Origin: an uncultured Clostridia bacterium
GTDB lineage: Bacteria > Bacillota > Clostridia > UBA1381
Assembly (NCBI GenBank): GCA_947626135.1
Contig: CANQQZ010000001.1
Location: forward strand, 106,132 to 170,131
Length of the DNA stretch: 64,000 nucleotides
Reading direction: 5' to 3'
Made by a program: the position numbers and the translations under genes. Each line of letters starts with the position of its first letter. Within the stretch, counting starts at the first letter, position 1. A model generated the notes under the pieces. The model was given only the letters and a program-made list of their open reading frames with translations, did no database searches and was not told the DNA's origin. Shown in pieces: positions 19,411 to 30,410 of this stretch.

Positions 19411-21162
19411 CTAATCTGCCGATTTGATTTCGGTATGAGGAGAAGGCGTCACATAGACAGTATTGTAATGCTCATAAATTACCATACCGGGTTTTGCTCC
19501 GTTCGGCTTTTTTACATTTTTGACCTGAGTATAGTCTACCGGTACCTGCGATGAGGAACGAGCCTTGGAATAGTACGCGGCAATTTCGGCAGCGGCGCGC
19601 ATGACTGCTTCGGGAACGTCCTTATCAAGCCCGAGCTTTATAACAGTGTGCGAGCCGTGGATATTTTTCGTATGGAACCATATATCCAAGGAATTAGCCA
19701 TGCGAAGTGTCAGATAGTCGTTTTGAGTATTATTCCTGCCGACATAAATATCAAATCCGCCGGATATAAAATGCATCGGTTTAGACGAGGATTGTGACTT
19801 GCCGCGCGCGGCAGCAGCACGTCCGCTTATATAACCCTCGTTTGTAAGCTCTGTACGGATTGCGTTCAAATCGTTTTCCGTCTCAGCCATTTCAAGCGCT
19901 GCGAGCGCGCTTTCGAGATAATCAAGCTCACCGCGCGTTATTTTAAGCTGTTTTGAAGCTTCGATCCGCGCGTTTTTCGCCTTGGTATATTTTTTGTAAT
20001 ATCTTTGCGCGTTTTGCGCGGGCGAGAGAGAGCGGTCGAGGGGGATGATTACCTGCGGGGCTCCGTCCTCATAATAATTTTCGGCGCAAAGATTGGCGTC
20101 GCCGTCCTTGATCCTATATATATTGGCGGTTATCAATTCCCCGAAAATTTTGTATTGCCCGCATTTTTCGGCGTCACATAAAGTTTTTTCAAGAATGATG
20201 AGCTTTTTCGCGGCGCGCTCGATGTTTACGTTCAGGAGTTTTGATAAATCCGCGCTTTTCTGTTTCATGCGCTCCTTCATATCGCGCACGGAATAAAAGT
20301 CGTCAACAAGAGCGTTCATGCTGTCGTATTCCTTGACATTCGCCGCATTTCCGTATTGCGTTATACGAATTGCCGCGAAATCAAACGGTTTTCCGGAAGC
20401 ATCCGTAATCATGCACGGACTGAAGCTGCCGCATTTTACATCCGACGCTATACGGGATAGCTCAGCACCGATTTTTTTTGACAAATCCATATCGGAATCA
20501 TCCGCCGCCGTGCCGGAGCGGGTAAGGGCACGGTGAACCGCTTCGCGCGCGATAATAGGCGATATGCCGGAAATTGCTTTCATTACAGCCTTATCAGCAC
20601 TCTCCGCTTGCGAAAAATCAACAGCTTCCTTTACGTTAAATTCAGTAAGGGGAATTTTATCCTGTGCGGGCGGAGCGGCGTAAAGCATCCCCGGCAGTAT
20701 TTGCCGCACTGAACTGACTGAAAAATCGACCCGTTTAATAGAATCGAGAATTTTCATGTCGGCGTCGGTTAAAATAATGTTTGAATGGCGTCCCATAATT
20801 TCTGTTATCAGATATTTAACTGTCAAATCACCGAGCTCGTCATAGCTCTCGATGCATATTTTTATTATGCGCTCAAAGCCGTCCTGTGTTACGGAAATAA
20901 TTTTTCCGCTTCCGATATGTTTACGCAAAAGCATACAGAACATCGGCGCCGCCGCGGGATTTTTCTTGGATATTTTCGTGAAATGTACGCGCGGATTGGA
21001 CGGCGAAGCGCTGAGCGCCAGACGGTGGTTTTCGGTCAGGGTTCTTATGCTCAGTACAAGCTCGTCGCGTTCGGGCTGTGATATTTTATCGATTCTGCCG
21101 CCGGTTATGGTTTCCGACAGCTCCTTTACTATGCAGCGCACTGCAATTGCGTCAAGCGCCAT
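19411..21162 (-). CDS. rqcH: Rqc2/NFACT (FbpA-like) ribosome quality control protein
   Basis: MALDAIAVRCIVKELSETITGGRIDKISQPERDEL; DIYVGRNNTQNDYLTLRMANSLDIWFHTKNIHGSHTVIK. Confidence 0.93.
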   Translation of the reverse strand: MALDAIAVRCIVKELSETITGGRIDKISQPERDELVLSIRTLTENHRLALSASPSNPRVHFTKISKKNPAAAPMFCMLLRKHIGSGKIISVTQDGFERIIKICIESYDELGDLTVKYLITEIMGRHSNIILTDADMKILDSIKRVDFSVSSVRQILPGMLYAAPPAQDKIPLTEFNVKEAVDFSQAESADKAVMKAISGISPIIAREAVHRALTRSGTAADDSDMDLSKKIGAELSRIASDVKCGSFSPCMITDASGKPFDFAAIRITQYGNAANVKEYDSMNALVDDFYSVRDMKERMKQKSADLSKLLNVNIERAAKKLIILEKTLCDAEKCGQYKIFGELITANIYRIKDGDANLCAENYYEDGAPQVIIPLDRSLSPAQNAQRYYKKYTKAKNARIEASKQLKITRGELDYLESALAALEMAETENDLNAIRTELTNEGYISGRAAAARGKSQSSSKPMHFISGGFDIYVGRNNTQNDYLTLRMANSLDIWFHTKNIHGSHTVIKLGLDKDVPEAVMRAAAEIAAYYSKARSSSQVPVDYTQVKNVKKPNGAKPGMVIYEHYNTVYVTPSPHTEIKSAD

Positions 21163-21417
21163 GTTTATTTCTCCTTTTTTCAGGCATTGTAAAAATCAAT
21201 GCGGAGGGTGTCTTTGTACGGCTGACATTATATCATACCGGAAAGGATTTTACAAGCGTTTTAACCGATTGCGGGACGTGATAAAATTTTTTTTAACACG
21301 GCGTTCACAAAATATTTACTAAAAATTACAATCTTTCGCCGTTATGGGGGTTGATAAAAAAGAATAAACGTGGTAATATAGCATATTAGGAAGAATTTTC
21401 GGAAAGGAATCACATAA

Positions 21418-22482
21418 ATGGGCAGCCTCAGCGATAATTTCAGAAGCATCAAGCCGTATGTACCGGGCGAGCAGCCTCGGGATACGGAGAGAATAAAATT
21501 GAATACAAATGAGAATCCTTACCCGCCGACGCCTATGACGGCACGGGAGCTCGGACGGCTTGACCCGTCGGCGTTTAATCTTTATCCGGATCCGGAGGCG
21601 TCGGAGCTTACGGAGGCGATTGCCGCTTACCACGGATTACAACCGGAAAATGTGTTTGCGGGCGTCGGTTCAGATGATGTTTTGGCAAATTGCTTTATGG
21701 CGTTTTTCAACTCCGGCAGACCTATACTGTTCCCGGACATAACATACGCATTTTACGAGGTGTGGGCGGATTTATTTAAAATAAAATATGAGAAGGTGCC
21801 GCTCGACGGCGAACTCAGAATAGTAAAGGATGATTATCTGCGTGAAAACGGCGGGATAATCTTTCCAAACCCGAATGCGCCGACGGGAATTTGTATGGGA
21901 CTTGACGACATACGTGCGATAGCGGAATATAACAGCGACGTTGTCGTTATAGTGGACGAGGCGTATATTGATTTCGGAGGTGAAACGGCGCTGGAGTTGC
22001 TTAAGGAATACGGCAATCTTATCATAACGCGCACATTTTCAAAATCGCGTTCTATGGCGGGTATGCGGATAGGCTACGCGCTCGCGGGAGAAGAGTTGAT
22101 TTTGCAGCTGAAAAAAATAAAAAATTCGTATAATTCCTATACAATGTCTTCCGCGGCGATAAAACTGGGCGCGGCGGCAATGGCTGACGAGGAATATTTC
22201 AGATCGACCATCGAAAAAATTAAGCGGACGCGCGAAAGCGCGGCTCAAAGGCTCAGGGAGCTCGGATTTCATCTGACAAACTCGGAAAGTAATTTTCTGT
22301 TTGCCTCGCATAAAAAAATATCCGCGAAAAAAATTTTTGAGGAGCTAAAAAAAAGACGTATATATGTCCGCTATTTTGATAAACCGCGTATAGATAATTA
22401 TATCAGGATAACTGTCGGCACGGACGCGGAAATGGATGCGCTTATCGATGCTCTGACGCGTATACTGGAGGATGAAAAATGA
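21418..22482 (+). CDS. hisC: Histidinol-phosphate aminotransferase
   Basis: KLNTNENPYPPTP, FPNPNAPTG, VDEAYIDFGG, TRTFSKSRSMAGMRIGYA. Confidence 0.93.
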   Translation: MGSLSDNFRSIKPYVPGEQPRDTERIKLNTNENPYPPTPMTARELGRLDPSAFNLYPDPEASELTEAIAAYHGLQPENVFAGVGSDDVLANCFMAFFNSGRPILFPDITYAFYEVWADLFKIKYEKVPLDGELRIVKDDYLRENGGIIFPNPNAPTGICMGLDDIRAIAEYNSDVVVIVDEAYIDFGGETALELLKEYGNLIITRTFSKSRSMAGMRIGYALAGEELILQLKKIKNSYNSYTMSSAAIKLGAAAMADEEYFRSTIEKIKRTRESAAQRLRELGFHLTNSESNFLFASHKKISAKKIFEELKKRRIYVRYFDKPRIDNYIRITVGTDAEMDALIDALTRILEDEK

Positions 22483-23279
22483 TTTGTGATTTCCATACGC
22501 ACTCGTATTTTTCCGGAGACAGCTCCGAGCTGCCTTCAAAAATGCTTGATACGGCGATCGAAAAGGGAATGAAGAGCATATGCTTTACAGACCATCAGGA
22601 CTTTGACTACAACTACGATGCATTTGACTTTACGCTTGATTACGAGCGGTATTTTTCCGAGCTTTCGATACTCAGGGATGAGTACGCTTCGCGTATTAAC
22701 ATATTAATAGGCGTAGAAACAGGACTTGAGCCTCATTTATCGGAAAGATTAAAGGATTTCGTAGGCAAAAAGCCGTATGATTTTGTGATAGGCTCCACGC
22801 ATCTGATAAACGGAGCGGATCCGTGGTGTCCGGAGTATTTTGCCGAATACGGTGAAAAAAGGGGATTTGAAAAATATTTTGAATACGCGTTGCAATCCAT
22901 CAATGTATGTTCGGATTTTGACGTATACGGTCATTTGGATTATATCGTTCGGTATGCGCCGAATAAGGATAAATATTTTTCGTATGCCGAGTTTGCGGAT
23001 GTGATAGATGAGATATTGAAAAAGCTGATTTTTGCCGGCAAGGGTATTGAGCTTAACACAGGCGGCATATACAAGGGGATGGACCGCCCCAATCCGGCTC
23101 CCGAAATTATCCGCCGTTACCGTGAACTGGGCGGAGAGATTATCACAGTGGGTTCCGACGCGCATACAGCCGATAAAATAGGAATGGGCTTTAGCGAGGC
23201 GGAAAAAATATTGAAAAATGCGGGATTTGAATATTACACGATATTTTCGGGAAGAAAACCGCAGTTTATAAAGCTTTAG
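22479..23279 (+). CDS. hisJ: Histidinol-phosphatase, PHP family
   Basis: DFHTHSYFSGDSS, CFTDHQD, VIGSTHLINGADPW, VGSDAHTADKIG. Confidence 0.88.
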   Translation: MICDFHTHSYFSGDSSELPSKMLDTAIEKGMKSICFTDHQDFDYNYDAFDFTLDYERYFSELSILRDEYASRINILIGVETGLEPHLSERLKDFVGKKPYDFVIGSTHLINGADPWCPEYFAEYGEKRGFEKYFEYALQSINVCSDFDVYGHLDYIVRYAPNKDKYFSYAEFADVIDEILKKLIFAGKGIELNTGGIYKGMDRPNPAPEIIRRYRELGGEIITVGSDAHTADKIGMGFSEAEKILKNAGFEYYTIFSGRKPQFIKL

Positions 23280-23294
23280 AGAGGACAGACGATA

Positions 23295-24593
23295 ATGAGA
23301 AAAGTAAGACTTACGCGGGACGCGATAAACGGCATTTTGGAAAATATGCTCAAACGAAGCCCGTCAAGCTACGGAGAATATGAGGCTGCCGTAGCGGAAA
23401 TTTTGAATGCCGTGAAAAGCGGCGGAGACGCCGCGGTTTTTGAATACACAAGAAAATTTGACGGGTTTGATTTAAATGCCGGGAATATCCGCGTAACGGA
23501 TGAGGAAACAGATGAGGCGCGCGCCCAGGTAGGCGGAGAGCTTCTGGATATAATAAGAAAATCAAAGGAAAACGTTCGTGCGTATCATATGCGTCAGCTT
23601 CAGAACAGCTGGTTTACAACGACGGATGAGGGCACTCTTTTAGGTCAGAAAATAAGCGCGCTTGACAGCGTGGGAGTTTATGTCCCCGGCGGAAAAGCGG
23701 CGTATCCGTCGTCGGTAATTATGAATATCATTCCGGCAAAGGTCGCGGGTGTAAGGAAAATCGTTATGACTACGCCGTGCGGCGCAGACGGAAAGGTTAA
23801 TCCGGTCGTTCTTGCCGCGGCGAAGGAAGCAGGAGCGGATGAGATTTATAAAATCGGAGGCGCTCAGGCGATAGGAGCGCTTGCCTTCGGCACTGAAAGC
23901 GTCCCGAAGGTGGACAAAATAGTCGGTCCGGGAAATATCTATGTCGCGCTTGCGAAAAAGGCTGTATACGGTTATGTAAACATTGATTCCGTAGCTGGAC
24001 CGAGCGAAATTCTTGTTATAGCGGATGAAACGGCGAACCCCGAATATGTAGCGGCGGACTTGCTGTCGCAGGCGGAGCATGACGAGCTCGCGTCCGCGGT
24101 GCTTATAACAGATTCCCCCGAGCTCGCCGAAAAGGTCAGCGCGGAGGCGGACAAGCTCGCGGCTCGTATGCCGCGCGAGGCTATAATAAGAAAATCGCTT
24201 GACGCGTTCGGATATATTCTTATCGCGGACAGCATTGACGACGCCGTGAAAACGGCGAATGAAATTGCCCCGGAGCATTTGGAAATTATCACGCGCAATC
24301 CGTTTGAGGTTATGACAAAAATCAAAAACGCGGGAGCAATATTCATAGGCGAGTACAGCTGCGAACCGCTGGGCGATTACTTTGCGGGTTCCAATCATGT
24401 GCTTCCGACAAACGGGACGGCGAAATTTTTCTCACCGCTGTCGGTGGATGATTTCATAAAAAAATCGAGCGTAATCTATTATTCGCGCAGCGCGCTTGAA
24501 CGGGTGCATGAGGATGTTATAAAATTCGCGGAATCCGAAAGGCTTACCGCTCATGCCAATTCTATGGCGGTTAGATTTAAGAAAAGGGATTGA
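23295..24593 (+). CDS. hisD: Histidinol dehydrogenase
   Basis: VYVPGGKAAYPSSVIMNIIPAKVAGV, GPGNIYVALAKK, AGPSEILVIAD, LPTNGTAKFFSPLSV. Confidence 0.95.
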   Translation: MRKVRLTRDAINGILENMLKRSPSSYGEYEAAVAEILNAVKSGGDAAVFEYTRKFDGFDLNAGNIRVTDEETDEARAQVGGELLDIIRKSKENVRAYHMRQLQNSWFTTTDEGTLLGQKISALDSVGVYVPGGKAAYPSSVIMNIIPAKVAGVRKIVMTTPCGADGKVNPVVLAAAKEAGADEIYKIGGAQAIGALAFGTESVPKVDKIVGPGNIYVALAKKAVYGYVNIDSVAGPSEILVIADETANPEYVAADLLSQAEHDELASAVLITDSPELAEKVSAEADKLAARMPREAIIRKSLDAFGYILIADSIDDAVKTANEIAPEHLEIITRNPFEVMTKIKNAGAIFIGEYSCEPLGDYFAGSNHVLPTNGTAKFFSPLSVDDFIKKSSVIYYSRSALERVHEDVIKFAESERLTAHANSMAVRFKKRD

Positions 24594-24598
24594 TTTAT

Positions 24599-25183
24599 AT
24601 GAGAGAAGCAAAAATCAAGCGGACGACGGGCGAGACCGATGTTTCAATTAAACTTAATCTCGACGGCAGCGGAAAATACGATATCTCAACCGGAGTAGGA
24701 TTTTTTGACCACATGCTTGCCGGTTTTGCCAGACACGGATTGTTTGACGTTGATATAAAGGTCAAGGGAGATCTGGTTGTTGACGATCATCATACGATAG
24801 AGGATACCGGAATTGCGCTTGGCACGGCAATAAAAGAGGCTCTGGGAGATAAAAAGGGCATACGCCGCTACGGTTACAGTATTCTGCCTATGGATGAAGC
24901 GCTGATACTGTGCGCGGTGGATTTGTCGGGACGTGCGTATTATTCCTCTGATTTGACGTTTACATTTGAGAAAATGGGGGATATGAGCACGCAGATGGTG
25001 AGAGAATTTTTCTACGCATTATCAGGCGCCGCGGGTATGAATCTGCATTTTAAACAGCTTTCGGGACTTAATGACCATCACATTGCGGAGGGCGCGTTCA
25101 AGGCGTTCTCCAAAGCTCTTGACGCTGCCGTATCATATGACGGCAGAATCGACGGCGCGCTTTCGACAAAAGGCGTAATATAA
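24599..25183 (+). CDS. hisB: Imidazoleglycerol-phosphate dehydratase
   Basis: TGVGFFDHMLAGFARHG, DDHHTIEDTGIALG, LNDHHIAEGAFKAF. Confidence 0.95.
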   Translation: MREAKIKRTTGETDVSIKLNLDGSGKYDISTGVGFFDHMLAGFARHGLFDVDIKVKGDLVVDDHHTIEDTGIALGTAIKEALGDKKGIRRYGYSILPMDEALILCAVDLSGRAYYSSDLTFTFEKMGDMSTQMVREFFYALSGAAGMNLHFKQLSGLNDHHIAEGAFKAFSKALDAAVSYDGRIDGALSTKGVI

Positions 25184-25202
25184 AGTATACGGGAGTTTTG
25201 CA

Positions 25203-25835
25203 ATGACACAAAAAAGCAAATTTAAGCTGACATTTCAACTTGCGGCGGCTGTGATAGTTATTCTTGTGGTTCTCACGGTTGTTTGGGCTTTGCATAAGGG
25301 TGTACTGTCATCCCAGGATTCTTTCGTTAATTTTATACAATCTACGGGCAGCTTCGCGCCGATAGCGTTTTTTATTATAGAAACGATATCCGTAGTCATA
25401 TTAATATTGCCTTGCGCCGTAGGATATCCCGTCGCAACGGTCGCGTTCGGACCCTTCTGGGGATTTATGCTGAATGCCGCGGCAACGATTGCGGGTTCGC
25501 TTATTATATTCGCAATCGTTCGCAAATGGGGTCAGCCTATAGCGGAGGCGGCGGTGAAAAGAAAGAATTTTAAGAAATACGAGCGTTTTACAAACAGCGT
25601 TAGTCTCTTTGAAAAAATATTGGCGGGTGTACTTCTTGTGCCGTTTTTCCCGGACAATGTGCTTTGCTACATTGCGGGGCTTACAAAAATGAAATTCAAG
25701 CGGTTTGCAATTATAGTGGTGCTATTTAAACCGTGGAAAATTTTATTTTACACATACGGATCCGACTTCTTTATAGATAAATTCGGACATCTGTGGGGAG
25801 CCGCATGCCAGCTTATAGATAAGGTTATTGTTTAA
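25203..25835 (+). CDS. TVP38/TMEM64 (DedA-like) family membrane protein
   Basis: GYPVATVAFGPFWGFMLNAAATIAGSLIIF; LLVPFFPDNVLCYIAGLTKM. Confidence 0.8.
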   Translation: MTQKSKFKLTFQLAAAVIVILVVLTVVWALHKGVLSSQDSFVNFIQSTGSFAPIAFFIIETISVVILILPCAVGYPVATVAFGPFWGFMLNAAATIAGSLIIFAIVRKWGQPIAEAAVKRKNFKKYERFTNSVSLFEKILAGVLLVPFFPDNVLCYIAGLTKMKFKRFAIIVVLFKPWKILFYTYGSDFFIDKFGHLWGAACQLIDKVIV

Positions 25836-25852
25836 TTTAGGAGGTAATGGTT

Positions 25853-26737
25853 ATGAAATGCTCTAAATGCGGAAATGAAATTCCGGAAAAAAGCGTGTAC
25901 TGTGGAATGTGCGGAGCAAGGATAGGGGATGATGTTCAGACGCCCGAACCGGAACCGACCCCGGAGCCGATGCCCGAGCCCGAGCCGATGACCGAACCGG
26001 AACCGACGCCGGAGCCGATGTCCGAGCCCGAGCCGGTGACCGAACCGGAACCGATGCAGGAGCCGATGTCCGAGCCCGAACCTGATACGGAGTCCGCGGC
26101 GGAATATAATATGCGGGAGAGTGCGTCGGAAGCATATGATAAAGCGCGGAGCGTATATGAAGATACGGACACGGTGCAAAGCGCCGAGGGCAGTGTGATT
26201 ATGAACCATTGTCCGCACTGCGGAGCTGTACTTATAAGCGGCGCGAGGTTCTGTTCAAACTGCGGGTATCCCGCCGATGCCGCAGATACCGCTGTTCCGA
26301 AGACTTATAAACGTTCAAATACGAAAACAGCGGCGGTTATCGCGGCGATTGCTGCGGTGATAGTAATAATTCTCGGCGGGTCGTTCCTTATGAGCTGCCG
26401 CGATATAGAGGGCGATTGGGAGATCATGAACAACAGCGGAGATTTCTTTGATATGTTCGGAGAATCATACCTGGAATTTGACGATGACGGAACGGCGGTT
26501 TACTATAACGGACTGTTCAATGTCCAAAAGTATGCGTATTCGTATAACCGCATAACCAAAACCCTTATCCTAAAGGGCAGGGGTACAAATGACGAGGATT
26601 CGCGGCTTAAGGTTGAATGGCATGACTCTCGGACAGTAACAATTCCTCAGCTAAATATGACGCTGTCGCGTATAGACGATATACCGTATGCTTACGATGA
26701 TGACAAATATGACAGTGATGATATAATGCAGTTTTAA
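25853..26737 (+). CDS. Membrane protein with two zinc ribbons separated by a Pro-Glu-Pro repeat linker
   Basis: [19 protein letters not shown] and [19 protein letters not shown]; single TM. Confidence 0.85.
   Translation: MKCSKCGNEIPEKSVYCGMCGARIGDDVQTPEPEPTPEPMPEPEPMTEPEPTPEPMSEPEPVTEPEPMQEPMSEPEPDTESAAEYNMRESASEAYDKARSVYEDTDTVQSAEGSVIMNHCPHCGAVLISGARFCSNCGYPADAADTAVPKTYKRSNTKTAAVIAAIAAVIVIILGGSFLMSCRDIEGDWEIMNNSGDFFDMFGESYLEFDDDGTAVYYNGLFNVQKYAYSYNRITKTLILKGRGTNDEDSRLKVEWHDSRTVTIPQLNMTLSRIDDIPYAYDDDKYDSDDIMQF
25943..26090 (+). repeat. In-frame PEPEP(T/M)xEP coding repeat
   Basis: Degenerate repeats of gaaccggaaccgacgccggagccgatg. Confidence 0.8.
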
Positions 26738-26775
26738 CAAAAAATCCGTTTCCTTGAGGAAACGGATTTTTTGTT
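26737..26775. terminator. Bidirectional terminator
   Basis: AACAAAAAATCCGTTTCCttgaGGAAACGGATTTTTTGTT. Confidence 0.85.
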
Positions 26776-27631
26776 ATACGCTGACAGGCGTTTGCTCTGT
26801 CTTTTCGGCGTCCGCCGCCGGCTTTGCGCCGGGGCGCGGTTCGGCGTGAATTACGCCGCGCGGACATTTCTTTGCGCACAATCCGCAGTTCTTGCATTTG
26901 TCATAATCTATTACAGCATGATTATTAACGACGTGAATAGCGTCAAAATGACATGCTTTTTCGCAAAGCTTACAGCCAATGCAGCCTTTTTTGCAGTATT
27001 GGTTTACATATCTGCCTATTTCGGGATTGGAGCAGAGTACCCAGTGGCGGTTGCTTCTGGGGACGAGCTGAATAAGATTTTTCGGACATGCTCTGACACA
27101 CGCGCCGCATGCCTGGCATTTGTCCGCATCAACCACAGCTACGCCGTCGACTACGCTTATCGCGCCGAAACGGCATACGCTTACGCAGTGACCAAGTCCG
27201 AGACATCCGCTTTCGCAGCGCTTTAAGCCGCCGGCATAGCGCGCCGCGGCAACGCAGTCGCTGACGCCCTCGTAATCATATTTGTAAACGGAATTGGCGC
27301 AGTCGCCTCCGCACATTACCCGTGCGACGACATCCTCAACCTCTCCTGCTTCGGTACCCATGATTTCCGCAATTTTCGCCGCTACGGGGGCTTTGCCGAC
27401 CGTGCAGCCGTTGACCGGCGCCTCTCCGTCGGTTACAGCCTGAGCGTATGCGCCGCAGCCGGCGTAGCCGCATGAACCGCAATTGGCTCCGGGAAGGCAC
27501 TCTAATATTTTTTCGGTTCTTTCGTCAACCTCGACCGCAAATACATGCGATGCAAAGGCAAGCAGCAGTCCGAAGATAAGACCTGTGCCGCCGACAACGC
27601 ATACCGCGGCAATTATATTTCCAAAATCCAT
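26774..27631 (-). CDS. rnfB: Rnf complex subunit B (Fe-S)
   Basis: CLPGANCGSCGYAGCGAYAQAV; multiple CxxCxxCxxxCP ferredoxin motifs. Confidence 0.95.
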   Translation of the reverse strand: MDFGNIIAAVCVVGGTGLIFGLLLAFASHVFAVEVDERTEKILECLPGANCGSCGYAGCGAYAQAVTDGEAPVNGCTVGKAPVAAKIAEIMGTEAGEVEDVVARVMCGGDCANSVYKYDYEGVSDCVAAARYAGGLKRCESGCLGLGHCVSVCRFGAISVVDGVAVVDADKCQACGACVRACPKNLIQLVPRSNRHWVLCSNPEIGRYVNQYCKKGCIGCKLCEKACHFDAIHVVNNHAVIDYDKCKNCGLCAKKCPRGVIHAEPRPGAKPAADAEKTEQTPVSV

Positions 27632-27645
27632 AATTTACGCCCTCC

Positions 27646-28230
27646 TTATATCGAAAATCCCGAAAATCCCATAAACGCTATCGACATCAGACCGGCGGTG
27701 ATGAGCGCGATCGGGAAGCCCCTGAAGGGCTTAGGGATTGACGTTTCATCCATTGCCTCGCGTATACCCGCCATCAGCACGATCGCAAGAGTAAATCCGA
27801 GAGCCGCGAATATGCCGTAAAGGAGCGAGTAAAGGAAGCTTTCGGGATAATTCTGCACGTTAAGCAGCGTGACGCCGAGCACAGCGCAGTTAGTTGTGAT
27901 AAGAGGAAGGTATATACCAAGAGCACTGTAAAGAGACGGCATGGATTTTTTTATGAACATCTCCACAAACTGAACAAGTCCCGCAATTATCAGAATAAAA
28001 AGGATTGTCTGCAAATAATCCAATCCGAACGGGATAAGCAGAAATTTATTGGCGAGCCATGTAATAGCTGACGCGAGCGCCATAACAAACGTTACAGCCA
28101 TTCCCATACCGAGCGCCGTGTCCACCTTTTTTGAAACTCCCAGGAACGGACATATTCCGTAGAATTTCACCATTACAAAGTTTTCCGTTAAAAGAGCGGA
28201 CAGTAAAATTGAAATAATTTGTACAGCCAT
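27646..28230 (-). CDS. rnfA: Rnf complex subunit A
   Basis: [31 protein letters not shown]; gene order. Confidence 0.95.
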   Translation of the reverse strand: MAVQIISILLSALLTENFVMVKFYGICPFLGVSKKVDTALGMGMAVTFVMALASAITWLANKFLLIPFGLDYLQTILFILIIAGLVQFVEMFIKKSMPSLYSALGIYLPLITTNCAVLGVTLLNVQNYPESFLYSLLYGIFAALGFTLAIVLMAGIREAMDETSIPKPFRGFPIALITAGLMSIAFMGFSGFSI

Positions 28231-28233
28231 TTT

Positions 28234-28854
28234 TTACTCCCCCTTCTTTCTTCTCGAAACTATATAGTTGATTGTTCCCACAAGGAGCCCCAGCACTATA
28301 AATCCGCCCGGAGCCATAATCATGATCGTTGCGGGCTGAACATGTGTTCCGTAAAGCTCGACTCCCATAATCGAACCCGCCCCCAGAAATTCGCGTATTG
28401 CCGATATTATACAAAGGGCGCCGGTAAAGCCCAGTCCCATGCCCAAGCCGTCTGCGACGGAAAGAAAAGGATTGTTCTTTGACGCAAAGGATTCCGCGCG
28501 AGCAAGGATGATGCAGTTAACAACGATAAGAGGGATAAATAACCCCAGGGATGCCGAAAGCGACGGCACAAACGCCTCGAGACACATCTGAACAAGCGTT
28601 ACGAACGCCGCTATGATTACTATGTACGCCGCGATTCTTACCTTATCGGGAATAATTTTTCTCAGAGCGGAAATCAGAAAGTTTGAGCAAATCAATACCG
28701 CGGTTGCCGATAATCCCATTCCTATACCGTTTTTCAGACTTGTCGTTACAGCCAGCGTGGGGCACATGCCCAACAGCTGCACAAAGGTCGGATTTTCGGT
28801 TATAAGTCCGTTTATAAAAACGGAGCCGAAGCTTTTCTTCTCAGCCATAATCAA
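28234..28854 (-). CDS. rnfE: Rnf complex subunit E
   Basis: NGLITENPTFVQLLGMCPTLAVT, FIPLIVVNCIILARAE. Confidence 0.95.
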   Translation of the reverse strand: MIMAEKKSFGSVFINGLITENPTFVQLLGMCPTLAVTTSLKNGIGMGLSATAVLICSNFLISALRKIIPDKVRIAAYIVIIAAFVTLVQMCLEAFVPSLSASLGLFIPLIVVNCIILARAESFASKNNPFLSVADGLGMGLGFTGALCIISAIREFLGAGSIMGVELYGTHVQPATIMIMAPGGFIVLGLLVGTINYIVSRRKKGE

Positions 28855-29456
28855 TTTCCTCCTTCCGTAAGCAGAACATCCGCGGCTTCAAGTGCGATAT
28901 TCACGCCCTTTGTGACTCCGTTCGAGGTTTTTGTGGCGCCGGCGATGGCCTGTATATCATTTTCGCCCGGCGATGATTTAACCACGGATATTTCATACAT
29001 TTTATCGTCATATTGCGAACGGAAATCCTCATTGTCGGCGTTTGCGCCGAGACCCGGCGTCTCGTTCATACTGATAATGTCAACGCCCGTAACTGTAAGC
29101 TCGCTGTCAACGCCTGTTACCGTTTCGATGCCCACGTCATAGCCGGAGGTCACCGTTATAATGCACGCGCCCATATCCGAGCCGTTTTCATCCTTTGCAA
29201 TGAAAGCCTTGCTTATTTCGCCTCCGTTATCGTCCGCGATTTTTTCAATTTCGGAGGTCAGCTCCGTTTCCTCAAATTCTGCGGCGTCCGGCATTACGGT
29301 CTTCATCGCGTCCTGCTCCGCCGCAAGAGCATTCTGCTCTATAAGCGGTTTGGTTTTCGCATTTACGAATGCCAGCAGACCGGACAGCACGGCGGTGATG
29401 ATAAAAAGTATAAGTCCCACCTTTATAATCTCGCCTACATTCATTTTTTTGTTCAT
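28851..29456 (-). CDS. rnfG: Rnf complex subunit G (FMN-binding)
   Basis: FMN-binding domain with IAGATKTSNGVTKGV, GLGANA. Confidence 0.93.
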   Translation of the reverse strand: MNKKMNVGEIIKVGLILFIITAVLSGLLAFVNAKTKPLIEQNALAAEQDAMKTVMPDAAEFEETELTSEIEKIADDNGGEISKAFIAKDENGSDMGACIITVTSGYDVGIETVTGVDSELTVTGVDIISMNETPGLGANADNEDFRSQYDDKMYEISVVKSSPGENDIQAIAGATKTSNGVTKGVNIALEAADVLLTEGGN

Positions 29457-30409
29457 TTTGATGCCGCACCTCCTTTATTTCCGAAGGACTTTGGAATCGT
29501 GTATCTTTCAATCAGCGGAGCTGCCACGTTCATGAGCAGAATTGAGAAAGACACGCCCTCGGGATAGCCGCCGAAACGTCTTATCAAAAATGTCAGTATA
29601 CCGCAGCCTGCCGCGAATATTACAGCTCCGAGCGGAGTTGTCGGAGTCGTGGTGTAATCCGTTGCCATAAACACCGCGCCCAGAAGCAGACCGCCGGTCA
29701 GAATTTGATACAGCAGATAATTAACGTCCATTGCCTGCTTGCCGAAGAAAAATGTCAGAACAGCGAACGATAATACGTAAATTACCGGAATCGTGGGCGT
29801 TATAACACGCCTTACGAGCAGATAGGCAAAGCCTATAAGAATCGCAATCGCGGATACTTCTCCTATTGTCCCCGCCTTTACTCCTACGAAGCATTGCAAA
29901 AGGGAGGGAAGAGTTCCCGCCGCGCCGTCCTTCATGATTGCCAGCGGAGTTGCCGACGCTACTGCGTCGACAAGAGGCTCGCGGAAGGTCGTCATAGCGC
30001 CGGTCCATGCTATAAGCATAAAGCAGCGCGCTGCAAGCGCCGGATTTACAAAATTTTTACCCAAACCGCCGAAGAGCTGCTTTGCAATCACAATGGCAAA
30101 GCCTGAGCCCACGCAGACCATCCATATGGGGATCTGCGGCGGCATATTTAACGCCAACAGAAGTCCCGTCACTACGGCGCTTAAATCGCCTGCCGTGTTC
30201 GGACGCTTTGTTATTTTTTCGAACGCCCATTCGGCGATTACAGCCGACGCGACTGATGCGCCTATAACTATTGTCGCATAATATCCGAAAAGGAAGCCGC
30301 CCACAATAACGGCGGGAAGCAGCGCAATTATAACATCGAGCATTATGCGCCGCGTGGTAACGCCTGTATGTATATGCGGCGAGGAGGATACTATGTAATG
30401 ATTTTCCAT
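29453..30409 (-). CDS. rnfD: Rnf complex subunit D
   Basis: SSSPHIHTGVTTRRIMLDVIIALLP, ATDYTTTPTTPLGAVIFAAGCG, GGYPEGVSFSILLMN. Confidence 0.95.
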   Translation of the reverse strand: MENHYIVSSSPHIHTGVTTRRIMLDVIIALLPAVIVGGFLFGYYATIVIGASVASAVIAEWAFEKITKRPNTAGDLSAVVTGLLLALNMPPQIPIWMVCVGSGFAIVIAKQLFGGLGKNFVNPALAARCFMLIAWTGAMTTFREPLVDAVASATPLAIMKDGAAGTLPSLLQCFVGVKAGTIGEVSAIAILIGFAYLLVRRVITPTIPVIYVLSFAVLTFFFGKQAMDVNYLLYQILTGGLLLGAVFMATDYTTTPTTPLGAVIFAAGCGILTFLIRRFGGYPEGVSFSILLMNVAAPLIERYTIPKSFGNKGGAASK

Positions 30410-30410
30410 T

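Noticed and set aside
23640-24398. 252-aa minus-strand ORF within hisD
   Set aside because: Shadow ORF opposite a well-conserved enzyme.
25943-26090. Repeat array suspected as CRISPR-like
   Set aside because: Units are short, in-frame and encode a Pro-Glu-Pro linker; no spacers.
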